This document shows, piece by piece, positions 1-8,380 of a DNA stretch of 64,000 bases. The stretch comes from Kaistia dalseonensis (GTDB taxonomy: Bacteria; Pseudomonadota; Alphaproteobacteria; Rhizobiales; Kaistiaceae): contig NZ_JAUSVO010000004.1 in assembly GCF_030814715.1 (NCBI RefSeq), positions 248,001-312,000 on the forward strand, written 5' to 3'. Position 1 is the first letter of the stretch; every line of letters starts with the position of its first letter. The notes below the pieces were generated by a model. The model was not told where the DNA came from. It did not search any database and saw nothing but the letters and a program-made list of their open reading frames with translations. Both the position numbers and the translations under genes were made by a program.

Positions 1-1266
1 GCCCTCGACGAGCCAGCGTGCGATGCAAACCTTCTGCTGGTTGCCGCCGGAGAGCGTGCGGAGCGTCTGCTCGGGCCCACGCGTGCGGATGCCGAGATCC
101 TCGATCCAGCGTTTGGCGTGGCGCGATTCATCGCTTTGCGAGACGAAAAGGCCGCGCTCGAAACGCTCCTGGAAGGAGAGGGCGATGTTCTCGCGCACGG
201 TCAGATCGGCGATGATGCCTTCCTTCTTGCGCTCTGCGGCGACGAAGCCGATGCCGGCGAGCTTGCCGGCGCGCGCCGAGCGCGGCCTGTAGACCTGCCC
301 GCCGAGGCGAACCTCCGAACCCTTGACCGGTCCGAGCGCGCCATAGAGCGCGCGGCCCAGCACCTCAACGCCCGAGCCGACGAGGCCGAATATGCCGAGG
401 ATCTCGCCCTGGCGGACGGTGAAACCGACCTCCTCGATCTTGCCGGGAATGGAGAGGCGGTCGACATGCAGGATTTCTTCGCCGGCCGCGATCGATGCGC
501 CGACGTCATAAAGGTCGTCGACCGTGTTGCCGAGCATGGCGGCGAGCACATCGGCGCGGCTGGTCCGGGCGGTCGCGAAATTGCCGGCATTGCGGCCATC
601 GCGCAGCACGACGATGCGGTCCGAGATTTCGAAGACCTCGTTCAGATAATGCGAGATGTAGATGACGGAGACCTGGCTCGCCTGCAGGCGGCGGATGATC
701 TTGAAGATCATCTTGGCTTCCTGCTCGGTCAACGCGGCCGTCGGCTCGTCCATGACGAGGATGCGCGCCTTGCCGGCGAGCGCGCGCGCGATCTCCACGA
801 TGCGCTGCTCCGCCACTGGCAGGTTCTTGACCAGTTCGTCCGGCGCGATGCTGGGAAAACCGAGCTGGTCGAGAAGTTCGCGCGAACGCCGCCGCATTGC
901 ATCGCCATCGACCTGGTTGAGGCCGAACCTGCGCCGTATCGGCATGTCGCCGAGGAAGATGTTCTCCGCAACCGTCATGTCCGGCATGACGGAAATTTCC
1001 TGCGGCAGGAGCTTCACGCCGGCAGCGACCGCTTCGCTCGGCGAGCCGAACACGACCTCCTCGCCGTCGATCCGGATCGAGCCCGCGTCGCGATTATAGA
1101 GGCCGGTCAATATCTTCATCAGGGTGGACTTGCCGGCGCCGTTGGAGCCGAGCAGCGCAACCACTTCGCCCGGGTCGACGGTCAGGTCGACATCGGCGAG
1201 GACGGGAACATTGCCGAAAGACTTGCCGATGCCATGCATACCGAGGCGCGGAATCGTGGTCGCCAT
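1..1266 (-). CDS. Sugar ABC transporter ATP-binding protein (RbsA/MglA type), 3' end outside the window
   Basis: Energises import of a sugar or sugar-like solute at the inner membrane. Translation on the minus strand from ATG 1266 runs open to base 1 (422 codons); the family is usually about 500 residues, so roughly 80 residues lie beyond the edge. Domain 1 has Walker A GSNGAGKST at residues 40-48, the signature variant PVAEQRIVEIARA typical of sugar-type tandem ATPases, and Walker B ILVMDEPTAAL. Domain 2 has the signature LSGGNQQKV close to the window edge and lacks a canonical Walker A, as in this family. It lies 71 bases downstream of the binding-protein gene, so the two form one operon; a permease would be expected past base 1. 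The substrate is not deducible. Confidence 0.93.
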   Translation of the reverse strand, partial: MATTIPRLGMHGIGKSFGNVPVLADVDLTVDPGEVVALLGSNGAGKSTLMKILTGLYNRDAGSIRIDGEEVVFGSPSEAVAAGVKLLPQEISVMPDMTVAENIFLGDMPIRRRFGLNQVDGDAMRRRSRELLDQLGFPSIAPDELVKNLPVAEQRIVEIARALAGKARILVMDEPTAALTEQEAKMIFKIIRRLQASQVSVIYISHYLNEVFEISDRIVVLRDGRNAGNFATARTSRADVLAAMLGNTVDDLYDVGASIAAGEEILHVDRLSIPGKIEEVGFTVRQGEILGIFGLVGSGVEVLGRALYGALGPVKGSEVRLGGQVYRPRSARAGKLAGIGFVAAERKKEGIIADLTVRENIALSFQERFERGLFVSQSDESRHAKRWIEDLGIRTRGPEQTLRTLSGGNQQKVCIARWLVEG

Positions 1267-1337
1267 CAGTCTCACCTTGAGAATTCGGGAAATGGTCCGG
1301 CGGGACCTTGCTGTCCCGCCGGCTCGTCGAATGCCGA

Positions 1338-2537
1338 TCAGTTGGTCGGGATCAGGTTCTGGTAATCGGCGAGATCGGGCAGCTTGCGGATCTCGGCCAG
1401 ATGCTGCTCGAACGCGGGCTGCGGGAACTCGAACTTGATCGGATCCTTGCCTTCGGTGCAGGCAAACTTGTCATAGAACTTGCAGATATTGTCCTTTGTT
1501 ACCATGACGTGGTTCACGAGGACGGTGTCCGGCACCGACTTGCCGGCGAGTTCCATCAGCGCGAGCGGGATCAGGTAGTTGCCATAGCGCTCGGGGAAGT
1601 AGCCGACCGATGCGACGAAGCTGGGCTCGTCGACCATGGTCTGGAGTTCGTCGGCGCCCATGCCCACCACGATCAGGTCAGCCTCGCGGCCGGCCTGCTT
1701 CACGGCGCGCATCATGCCGGTGGCAGCCTGGTCGTTGATCGCCGTCACCATGATCGGCGCGCCATCGGGAATACGGCCGATGACGTTGTTCATCTGGGTG
1801 AAGCTCTCTTCGAGCGTGTTCTTGGTGTCGATCTTGATGATGTGATCGGCCGGGAAGCCCGGTACGGCGGCTTCGAAGCCGGCAACCTGGCCACCGGTAC
1901 GCATGGCCGGGATCGCGCCCGACTGCGGCAGTTCGCCGACGACGAAATAGCCGGTCTTGACCTTGTCGGCACCGAACTTGGCGATTGCGGCCTGACCGAG
2001 ATAGGCGCCGCCCATGAAGCCGGAGCGGGGATTGTTGGCGCCGAAGAAGGTCGCGCCCGGCATCGGAATGTCGATCGCGACGACCTTGGTGCTGGCGTCG
2101 TTCATCTTCTGCATGATCGTGGCGCCGAAATTGGCGTCGGTCTGGAATTCGATCACATAGTCCACCTGCCGCTGCAGGAAGCTCTCGGCATTGGCGAGCG
2201 CGGTCGCGCCGTCGAGGCGGTTGTCGGCGACCTGCATCTCGACGCCGGCAGCCTTGGCGTTGTCGAGAATGCCGTTCTCGACCTTGAGGCAGAACGACAC
2301 GTCGCGCTGCAGATTGGCGAAGCCGATGACGAGGTCCTTGCCATTGTTCGGCTTATGGGCGGCCGTGGCGTCGGCGACCATCGCCTTCAACTGATCGGCG
2401 CTGAGCATCGCGCCATCGAAATTGGCAGGATCGAAGCCGTGGAAATCCTCGGCATAGGCGGCACTGGCGAGCAAGGCGGTGAGCGCCGCCGCCCCCAGGG
2501 CGCGGCGCAGGAATGCGGACGGAATCCGAGCGTTCAT
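1338..2537 (-). CDS. Periplasmic sugar-binding protein of the same ABC importer (Peripla_BP_4 type)
   Basis: 399-residue ribose-type solute-binding protein. ATG 2537 is preferred over an upstream in-frame start at 2558 because a strong GGAGGAG lies about 8 bases upstream and a Sec signal peptide starts there (MNARIPSAFLRRALG, hydrophobic core, cleavage after AAYA). The mature protein has the family pattern of two alternating alpha/beta lobes, with segments such as LVIGFANLQRDVSFCLKVEN and VVAIDIPMPGATFFGANN. It is longer than E. coli RbsB (about 300) owing to a C-terminal extension with two cysteines (CKFYDKFAC). First gene of the minus-strand importer operon, downstream of the 2570-2660 operator pair. 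Substrate unknown; the divergent isomerase and dehydratase genes suggest a sugar or sugar acid. Confidence 0.9.
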   Translation of the reverse strand: MNARIPSAFLRRALGAAALTALLASAAYAEDFHGFDPANFDGAMLSADQLKAMVADATAAHKPNNGKDLVIGFANLQRDVSFCLKVENGILDNAKAAGVEMQVADNRLDGATALANAESFLQRQVDYVIEFQTDANFGATIMQKMNDASTKVVAIDIPMPGATFFGANNPRSGFMGGAYLGQAAIAKFGADKVKTGYFVVGELPQSGAIPAMRTGGQVAGFEAAVPGFPADHIIKIDTKNTLEESFTQMNNVIGRIPDGAPIMVTAINDQAATGMMRAVKQAGREADLIVVGMGADELQTMVDEPSFVASVGYFPERYGNYLIPLALMELAGKSVPDTVLVNHVMVTKDNICKFYDKFACTEGKDPIKFEFPQPAFEQHLAEIRKLPDLADYQNLIPTN

Positions 2538-2569
2538 TGGCAAATTCTCCTCCCTCAAAGAGCCTTTAC

Positions 2570-2586
2570 AATTGGTAAGGCCAATT
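2570..2586. promoter_or_regulatory. Operator copy 1 (17-bp inverted repeat)
   Basis: AATTGGTAAGGCCAATT, with arms AATTGG/CCAATT around a 5-base spacer. The same 17 bases occur in the reverse orientation at 2644-2660. The TTGGT-n3-RCCAA layout resembles GntR/FadR-family operators (family knowledge). It sits 33 bases upstream of the binding-protein ATG, a position suited to repression. The regulator gene is not in the window. Confidence 0.7.
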
Positions 2587-2643
2587 TCTTATTGTGTTTA
2601 GACTGGCACGACTTTTCCACTGCCGCAAGCGGGTCAGATTAAA

Positions 2644-2660
2644 AATTGGCCTTACCAATT
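2644..2660. promoter_or_regulatory. Operator copy 2 (same 17-bp site, inverted)
   Basis: AATTGGCCTTACCAATT is the exact reverse complement of the site at 2570-2586; centre-to-centre distance is 74 bp, about seven helical turns. It lies 87 bases upstream of the dehydratase gene at 2748, so the pair probably co-regulates the divergent transporter and catabolic operons. Confidence 0.7.
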
Positions 2661-2747
2661 CGGTTGACGCGACGCGTCCGCTGCGTCTAGCCTTTCGACA
2701 AATCGGACCGCGCGGAACAAGCGCGGCGGAGGGAGGACGAGAACGCC

Positions 2748-3869
2748 ATGCAGATGAGCGGCGCCGAATGTTTCGTGCTGCGCTGGCCCGAGCCGAATGA
2801 TTTCGGCCATGAGCGCATGACGCTGCTGCTGCGCATCGACGGCGCCGCGGGCCTGTCGGGCTGGGGCGAGGCCATCGCCATGTGGCCGGAAGCGATCAAG
2901 GCAACTCAGATCCTGATCGAGCAGGGCTTCCTGCCTCTGCTCAGGGATCGCGACATTGGCGATGTCGAAGCCTGCTGGCAGGCGATGAAGGCGCAGAGCT
3001 GGTGGTATGGCGAGGGCGGTATCGCCTCGATCGCCATATCGGCGGTCGACATGGCGCTCTGGGATCTGAAGGCGAAGGAAGCCGGCAAGCCGCTGGTCGC
3101 GCTATTCGGCGCGGTGCATGAAAGCCTGCCCGCCTGCGCCAGCCTGCACGTCAACCAGGCGACGATCGAGGCGAGCGTCGCCGAGATTTCTGGCCATATC
3201 ACGGCGGGCTTCAGATCGACCAAGCTCGGCCTCGGCAAGCGTGGCCTCTCGCGGGCCGGTCGCGATCCCGATTACGACGTTGCGCTCGTGGCGGCACTCC
3301 GCGCCGCGGTCGGTCCCGATGCGGGCATCATGGTGGATGCCGGCAACGGCACGAAATGGGACGTCGATACCGCGATCCGCACCGTCCGGCGCATGGAGGA
3401 ACAGGCGATCGCCTGGATCGAGGAGCCGTTCAATCCGATCGACGTTGAGGCCCACAAGGCCCTGGCGGCGGCAATTTCCACGCCGTTGGCCGTTGGCGAG
3501 CGCGAATACACGCTGGCCGGTTATCGCCGCTGGCTCGACACGGGCATTGTCGATGTGTTCGGGCTCGACCCGGCGCGCATCGAGGGCGTGACGGGTTTCC
3601 GCCGTGCGGCCGCCGCGATCGAGGCCGAGGGCAAGGTCGTCAACGCCCATGCCTGGAGCACGGCCGTGCTGACGGGCGCGAGCCTGCATTTGTCGCTCGC
3701 CTCGAAGACAGCCGAACTCTTCGAGTTGAAGCCCCTGCCGGGTCCGATGCAGTTCGATCTCGTCGAGGACCCGTTCTGGCATGTAAACGGCCTCGTTTCC
3801 GCGCCTGATCGTCCTGGCCACGGCGCCGAGCCGCGCACCGCCATTCTCGAACGATACCGCCTTTCCTAG
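2748..3869 (+). CDS. Enolase-superfamily protein, mandelate racemase/muconate lactonizing type (probable sugar-acid dehydratase)
   Basis: 373 residues, the usual length for this family of Mg-dependent enzymes that abstract a proton alpha to a carboxylate. Visible active-site elements: TKLGLGK (K159) at the second beta strand, metal ligands D197 (MVDAGN), E225 or E226 (WIEEPF) and E251 (AVGERE), and a probable His/Asp dyad H301 (NAHAWST) with D274 (GLDPARIEG). The His/Asp dyad points to the mandelate-racemase subgroup, which contains many acid-sugar dehydratases. ATG 2748 follows a GGAGGGAGGACG ribosome site. First gene of a plus-strand operon with an SGNH hydrolase and a sugar isomerase-family gene. 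The substrate cannot be named. Confidence 0.85.
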   Translation: MQMSGAECFVLRWPEPNDFGHERMTLLLRIDGAAGLSGWGEAIAMWPEAIKATQILIEQGFLPLLRDRDIGDVEACWQAMKAQSWWYGEGGIASIAISAVDMALWDLKAKEAGKPLVALFGAVHESLPACASLHVNQATIEASVAEISGHITAGFRSTKLGLGKRGLSRAGRDPDYDVALVAALRAAVGPDAGIMVDAGNGTKWDVDTAIRTVRRMEEQAIAWIEEPFNPIDVEAHKALAAAISTPLAVGEREYTLAGYRRWLDTGIVDVFGLDPARIEGVTGFRRAAAAIEAEGKVVNAHAWSTAVLTGASLHLSLASKTAELFELKPLPGPMQFDLVEDPFWHVNGLVSAPDRPGHGAEPRTAILERYRLS

Positions 3870-3880
3870 GAGCGTCGCCG

Positions 3881-4531
3881 ATGAAGACCATTCTCGCCTA
3901 TGGCGATTCCAATACATGGGGCGCGGAACCGCAGCCCTATCGCGGCGGCGGTGGGCGTTTCGCGCCGGACAAGCGCTGGCCCGGCATCGTTCGCAAAGCG
4001 CTCGGCGCGGACATCATCGTTGCCGAGGAAGGCCTGAACGGCCGCACCACCTGCCTCGATGATCCGGTCGAGGGCGCGCACAAGAACGGCAAGACCTTCC
4101 TGCCCGTGGCGCTCGAAACCCATGCGCCGATCGATCTCGTCGTCATCAAGCTCGGCACCAACGATCTGAAGGCGCGGCTTTCCATGCAGGCCGGCGATAT
4201 TGCCGACGGCGCGGGCAAGCTCGTCGATATGGTGCTGCAATCGGCGGCCGGGCCGGGCGGCCGCGCGCCGGCCGTGCTGCTCGTCGCGCCGGCGCCGCTG
4301 TCGAGACTGTCCTGGCTGGCCGAGATGTTCTCCGGCGGCGCCGAGAAATCCCAGAGGCTCGCGGCCGAGTTCGATCGCGTCGCCAAGGCGCGAAGCGTCG
4401 CCCTTCTCGATGCCGGATCGATCGTCACCTCGAGCGAGATCGACGGCATTCATCTGGACGAGGAGGGCCAGCGCGTCCTCGGCCTTGCGATCGCGGAGCG
4501 CGCTCGCGCGCTGCTCGGTCTCGGCGACTGA
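3881..4531 (+). CDS. SGNH/GDSL-family hydrolase (arylesterase-like)
   Basis: 216 residues with all four SGNH blocks: GDSN with nucleophile S10, the oxyanion glycine in GLNGR (residues 51-55), GTND (92-95, oxyanion N94), and the DxxH catalytic pair D188/H191 in DGIHLDEEG. No signal peptide, so probably cytoplasmic. It starts 11 bases after the dehydratase gene. Within a sugar-catabolic operon it could remove acyl groups from a sugar or open a lactone; this is inference. Family assignment is firm, substrate is not. Confidence 0.88.
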   Translation: MKTILAYGDSNTWGAEPQPYRGGGGRFAPDKRWPGIVRKALGADIIVAEEGLNGRTTCLDDPVEGAHKNGKTFLPVALETHAPIDLVVIKLGTNDLKARLSMQAGDIADGAGKLVDMVLQSAAGPGGRAPAVLLVAPAPLSRLSWLAEMFSGGAEKSQRLAAEFDRVAKARSVALLDAGSIVTSSEIDGIHLDEEGQRVLGLAIAERARALLGLGD

Positions 4532-4568
4532 AGCCAGAAGGCCGCAAAGGCCCAGCGGGAGCATGCTC

Positions 4569-6014
4569 ATGACGGATCAGAATGTGGGATATGACAGGCT
4601 GAAGGTCGGCTTGTTCGGCATCGGACTCGATACTTACTGGCCGCAATTTGCCGGGCTCGAGGACCGGCTGAAGGGCTATGTCGATCGGGTGGCCGACAAG
4701 CTCGCCCGGCCGGGCGTCGACGTCGTCAATCTGGGGCTGATCGACAATCCCGAAAAGGCGATGGTGGCGGGGCATCGGTTCCGCGCGGCCGATGTCGACG
4801 TGATTTTTCTCTATGTCACGACTTATGCGCTCTCCTCGACGGTGCTGCCGGTCGTGCAGCGTGCCAAGGTTCCCGTCATCATCCTGAACCTGCAGCCGGA
4901 AGCGGCGATCGATTACGCGACCTTCAACGCGATGGGCGACAGGACGAAGATGACGGGCGAATGGCTCGCCTATTGCGCCGCCTGTCCCGTCCCCGAGATC
5001 GCCAACGTCTTCCGCCGCGCGGGAGTCGATTTTCACCAGGTCACCGGTGTCCTCGACGGTGATCCGATCGTCGAGCGCGAGATCGAGGCCTGGATCGAGG
5101 CGGCCCGCGTCGCCCATGTCATGACGCACAACCGGCTCGGCCTGATGGGCCGGTACTATAACGGCATGCTCGACATCTATTCCGACACGACGGCCCAGGT
5201 GGCGACCTTTGGCGGCCACCTCGAGATCGTCGAGATCGACGAACTGGCGTCGCTCAGGAAGCTGGTCACCGAAACCGAGACGGCGGAGCGGGTCGCGGCT
5301 TTTCAGGCTGAGTTCGCGATCCAGCCCGATTGCGACCCGGCCGAAATCGCCCGCGCCGCGCGCACCTCGGTGGCGCTCGACCGGCTCGTCGAGAAGCACA
5401 AGCTCGGTTCACTCGCCTATTATTATGAATCGGTGGCCGATCACGACCACCAGGACGTGATCGCCTCGGTCATCCTCGGCTGTTCCTACCTCACCGCGCG
5501 CGGCGTTCCGGTTGCGGGCGAATATGAGGTCAAGAACGCGCAGGCGATGAAGATCATGGATGCCTTCGGCGCCGGCGGGTCCTTCACCGAATATTACGGC
5601 ATCGATTTCAACGACGACATCGTGCTGATGGGCCATGACGGGCCGGCGCATATTCGCATCGGCGAAGGCAGGACCAAGGTCCGCCCGCTCAAGGTCTATC
5701 ATGGCAAGGTCGGCGCCGGCGTCAGCGTGGAGATGTCGGTCAAGCACGGCCCGGTCACGCTGCTATCGGTGGTCGAGGATGGCCATGGGCGCATGAAGCT
5801 TCTCACCGCGGAGGCCGAGTCGGTGCCTGGCCCGATCCTTGAGATCGGCAACACCAACAGCCGCTATCGCTTCGCGATCGGCGCCCGCGCCTTCGTGGAA
5901 CGCTGGAACGCCGAGGGGCCCGCGCATCACTGCGCCGTCGGCATCGGCCATATCGCCGACAAGATCGAGAAACTCGGCCATCTGCTCGATCTGCAGACGA
6001 TCCGGATCGGCTGA
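4569..6014 (+). CDS. L-arabinose/L-fucose isomerase family protein
   Basis: 481 residues, close to the 470-500 typical of the family. It resembles aldose-ketose isomerases that use a divalent metal: N-terminal Rossmann-like part (KVGLFGIGLDTYWPQ), a middle part, and a C-terminal barrel with conserved acidic and histidine positions (ASVILGCSYLTARGVP, GSFTEYYGIDFNDD, GHDGPAHIRIGEG). ATG 4569 is chosen over ATG 4563 because GGGAG at 4557-4561 then has a 7-base spacing. It is the third gene of the operon and is followed by a terminator-like hairpin. With the dehydratase and esterase it suggests catabolism of an unusual pentose, deoxysugar or derivative. The true substrate is unknown; many family members are not arabinose isomerases. 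Confidence 0.8.
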   Translation: MTDQNVGYDRLKVGLFGIGLDTYWPQFAGLEDRLKGYVDRVADKLARPGVDVVNLGLIDNPEKAMVAGHRFRAADVDVIFLYVTTYALSSTVLPVVQRAKVPVIILNLQPEAAIDYATFNAMGDRTKMTGEWLAYCAACPVPEIANVFRRAGVDFHQVTGVLDGDPIVEREIEAWIEAARVAHVMTHNRLGLMGRYYNGMLDIYSDTTAQVATFGGHLEIVEIDELASLRKLVTETETAERVAAFQAEFAIQPDCDPAEIARAARTSVALDRLVEKHKLGSLAYYYESVADHDHQDVIASVILGCSYLTARGVPVAGEYEVKNAQAMKIMDAFGAGGSFTEYYGIDFNDDIVLMGHDGPAHIRIGEGRTKVRPLKVYHGKVGAGVSVEMSVKHGPVTLLSVVEDGHGRMKLLTAEAESVPGPILEIGNTNSRYRFAIGARAFVERWNAEGPAHHCAVGIGHIADKIEKLGHLLDLQTIRIG

Positions 6015-6031
6015 TCCAAAGGCGCGGAAAG

Positions 6032-6056
6032 CGCCCGGGAGATTGGCTCCCGGGCG
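6032..6056. terminator. Hairpin between convergent genes (bidirectional terminator)
   Basis: CGCCCGGGAG (6032-6041), 5-base loop, CTCCCGGGCG (6047-6056): a perfect 10-bp stem 18 bases after the isomerase stop and 24 bases before the end of the convergent small gene. No clear T-run follows on either side. Confidence 0.7.
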
Positions 6057-6080
6057 TCCCGCGCCGGTGTCATCCGTCGA

Positions 6081-6356
6081 TCAGTAGGACGACGAATTAT
6101 CGTCGGACTCGGGATGCGGGTTGAAGGCGCCGATGCCGTGCGAGCCGCTATAGGTGACGCCGACCTGCTGGCCGGGAAGCAGGCCATAGAGAACGGCGCC
6201 ATTGGAGAACTGGAATGTCTCGCCGGTCTGGAGCTGGAGCATGCCGGTCGCCGGGCTCACACGCAGGACGGTTCCCTCGATCTGGTCGGCAGCGAATGCG
6301 GGCGTGACCTGGGCGATCAGGGCCAGCGCGGCAGCCGTCATGAGAAGATTGCGCAT
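6081..6356 (-). CDS. Small secreted protein, DUF1344-like
   Basis: 91 residues from ATG 6356, preceded by GGGGA; an upstream in-frame ATG at 6410 is less likely because the signal peptide (MRNLLMTAAALALIAQ, cleavage near AFAA) begins at 6356. The mature part is one small beta-rich domain: EGTVLRVSPATGMLQLQTG, then LLPGQQVGVTYSG, ending in a Ser/Asp-rich tail. This resembles the short alphaproteobacterial periplasmic DUF1344 proteins; function unknown. Single gene, convergent with the isomerase operon. Confidence 0.65.
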   Translation of the reverse strand: MRNLLMTAAALALIAQVTPAFAADQIEGTVLRVSPATGMLQLQTGETFQFSNGAVLYGLLPGQQVGVTYSGSHGIGAFNPHPESDDNSSSY

Positions 6357-6781
6357 TGCTTTTCCCCTATCTGGTTGGAGCCGAAAGGCCATCGTCACCG
6401 GATCGGACAAGAGCTCCGTTCAGAGGCCCTCGGGTGATAGTGAGCTGGCGCCGCAGCTTCCGATTGCCAATCACGGATGTGTCATCTGGGGATGACAAGG
6501 CGAACGGGTATCGCGGTGGCATTGACGATCGCCCCGGGCTCTGTTCCGATCGTCGCCTGCGCTGCACGCTCTACGATGAAGTCGTCGCGCGCTCGCCTTT
6601 TCGTCGATCGAACATTGCTGCGCTAGTCGGATAAATTGAAATGCTTTACCTCTCGCAGTGATGGACGAAATCTTATCGTGTTGCCTGTTCCGCTCGGCCC
6701 TGGTCTGCCGACCTCTGATCGATACCGATCGGTGGGCGCTCGCCATGTTGAATGCGGATCGCCAGATTGCGGAGAGATAGA
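6357..6781. other. 425-base intergenic region between divergent genes
   Basis: No convincing gene. It holds the promoters of the small secreted protein (minus) and of the peptide-type ABC operon (plus). A short hairpin, TGTCATC-TGGG-GATGACA, lies at 6480-6497. The stretch 6620-6680 is less GC-rich than its surroundings and is a likely promoter zone, but no sigma-70 match is good enough to call. Confidence 0.5.
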
Positions 6782-8380
6782 ATGAATTTACGAGCCCTGC
6801 GGACTCTCGCGACCGCCGGCGCGCTGGTCGCCCTGACGGTCGGCATGCTGCCCGCAAAGGCCGCGACGCCGGCCGACGTCCTTGTCGTGGCGCAGTCCAT
6901 CGACGATGCGGTGAGCTTCGACCCGGCCGAAGGCTATGAGCTGACGCCGTTCCACACCTTCAACAATGTCTACCAGCGCCTGGTGCAGACCAATCCGACC
7001 GACGGCAGCAAGCTCGAGGGCGGTCTCGCCGAGAGCTGGGAGCAGGCAGCGGACGGCAAGAGCATCACCTTCAAGCTGAAGGATGGCGCCAAGTTCGCAT
7101 CCGGCAATCCGGTCCGTCCGGAGGATGTCGTCTATTCCTTCGTCCGCGCGACCAAGCTCGGCAAGACGCCGGTCTTCATCCTGCAGGAGCTTGGCTGGAA
7201 GCCCGAGAATATCGAGAGCCTCGTCTCCAAGGTCGACGACAGCCACGTCAAGGTCGGCTGGGCGGCCGATATCGGCTCCAATTTCGCGCTCGCCATCCTG
7301 ACCGCGCCGATCGCCTCCGTCGTCGACGAGAAGGAAGTCGCGAGCCACGCCACGGGCGATGATTTCGGCAATGCATGGCTGAAGACGAATTCGGCCGGCA
7401 GCGGCCAGTTCTCGATCAAGGCCTACCAGCCGCACGAGGCGCTGGTGCTTGCCGCCAACCCGACTTCGCCGGCCGGCGCGCCGAAGGTGAAGAGCGTCAT
7501 CTTCAAGAATGTGGCCGACGCCTCCGCCCGCCGCCTGCTGATCGAGCAGGGCGACGCTGATATCGCGCGCGATCTCGGCGCCGACCAGATCGCCTCGCTC
7601 GCCGGCAAGCCCGGCATAGTCGTCGAGGCGACGCCCTCGGCGCAGCAGGACTATGTCATCATCAACAGCGCCAACAAGGACGTGCCGGCGCTCGGCAATC
7701 CGGCGTTCTGGGAAGCCTCGCGCTATCTCGTCGATTATGACGGCATCGCCAACAAGCTGCTGAAGGGCCAGTACATCGTCCACCAGACCTTCCTGCCGGA
7801 AGGCTTCCCGGGCGCGATCTCGGAGAACCCCTTTACGCTCGATCCGGCCAAGGCCAAGGCGATCCTCGAGAAGGCCGGCCTCAAGGACGTCAAATTCAAG
7901 CTCACCGTCTCCAACCAGCCGCCCTTCACCGACATCGCGCAGTCGCTGCAGGCAAGCTTCGCGCAGGGTGGCGTGACGCTGGAGATCGAGCCGGTCGTGG
8001 CGAGCGAGCTCTATGGCAAGCTGCGTGCGCGCAACTATGAGGCTGCCGCGCTCTACTGGTTCCCGGACTATTTCGACGCGAACTCCAATGCCGCCGCCTT
8101 CGCCTATGGCCGTGGCGATGAGGGCCCGCATACGGTTGCCTGGCGCGCCGGCTGGAATATCCCCGAGATCAGCGACCAGACGCACGCCGCCGTTGTCGAG
8201 CAGGATCCGGCCAAGCGCGCTGCGCTCTATGGCGAGATCCAGCGCGAAGTGCAGAAGAGCTCGCCGCTCGTCTTCATCCTGCAGGCGAAGGACCAGATCG
8301 TGCTGCGCGACAACGTCAAGGGTTATGTCCAGGGCATCAATGCCGACCAGGTCTTCTTCGGTCAGGTCGAGAAGCACTAA
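6782..8380 (+). CDS. ABC transporter substrate-binding protein, family 5 (peptide/opine type)
   Basis: 532 residues from ATG 6782, with GGAGAG five bases upstream. Sec signal peptide at residues 1-31 (MNLRALRTLATAGALVALTV, cleavage near AKAA). The family 5 fold is recognisable from SFDPAEGYELTPFHTFNNVY, the LAESWEQAADGKSITFKLK block and DAKF-like KDGAKFASGNPVRPEDVVYSF (given in parts), and a C-terminal FILQAKDQIVLRDNVKGY. First gene of a five-gene importer operon (binding protein, two permeases, two ATPases). Ligand unknown; DppA-, opine- and glycoside-binding proteins share this fold. Confidence 0.9.
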   Translation: MNLRALRTLATAGALVALTVGMLPAKAATPADVLVVAQSIDDAVSFDPAEGYELTPFHTFNNVYQRLVQTNPTDGSKLEGGLAESWEQAADGKSITFKLKDGAKFASGNPVRPEDVVYSFVRATKLGKTPVFILQELGWKPENIESLVSKVDDSHVKVGWAADIGSNFALAILTAPIASVVDEKEVASHATGDDFGNAWLKTNSAGSGQFSIKAYQPHEALVLAANPTSPAGAPKVKSVIFKNVADASARRLLIEQGDADIARDLGADQIASLAGKPGIVVEATPSAQQDYVIINSANKDVPALGNPAFWEASRYLVDYDGIANKLLKGQYIVHQTFLPEGFPGAISENPFTLDPAKAKAILEKAGLKDVKFKLTVSNQPPFTDIAQSLQASFAQGGVTLEIEPVVASELYGKLRARNYEAAALYWFPDYFDANSNAAAFAYGRGDEGPHTVAWRAGWNIPEISDQTHAAVVEQDPAKRAALYGEIQREVQKSSPLVFILQAKDQIVLRDNVKGYVQGINADQVFFGQVEKH

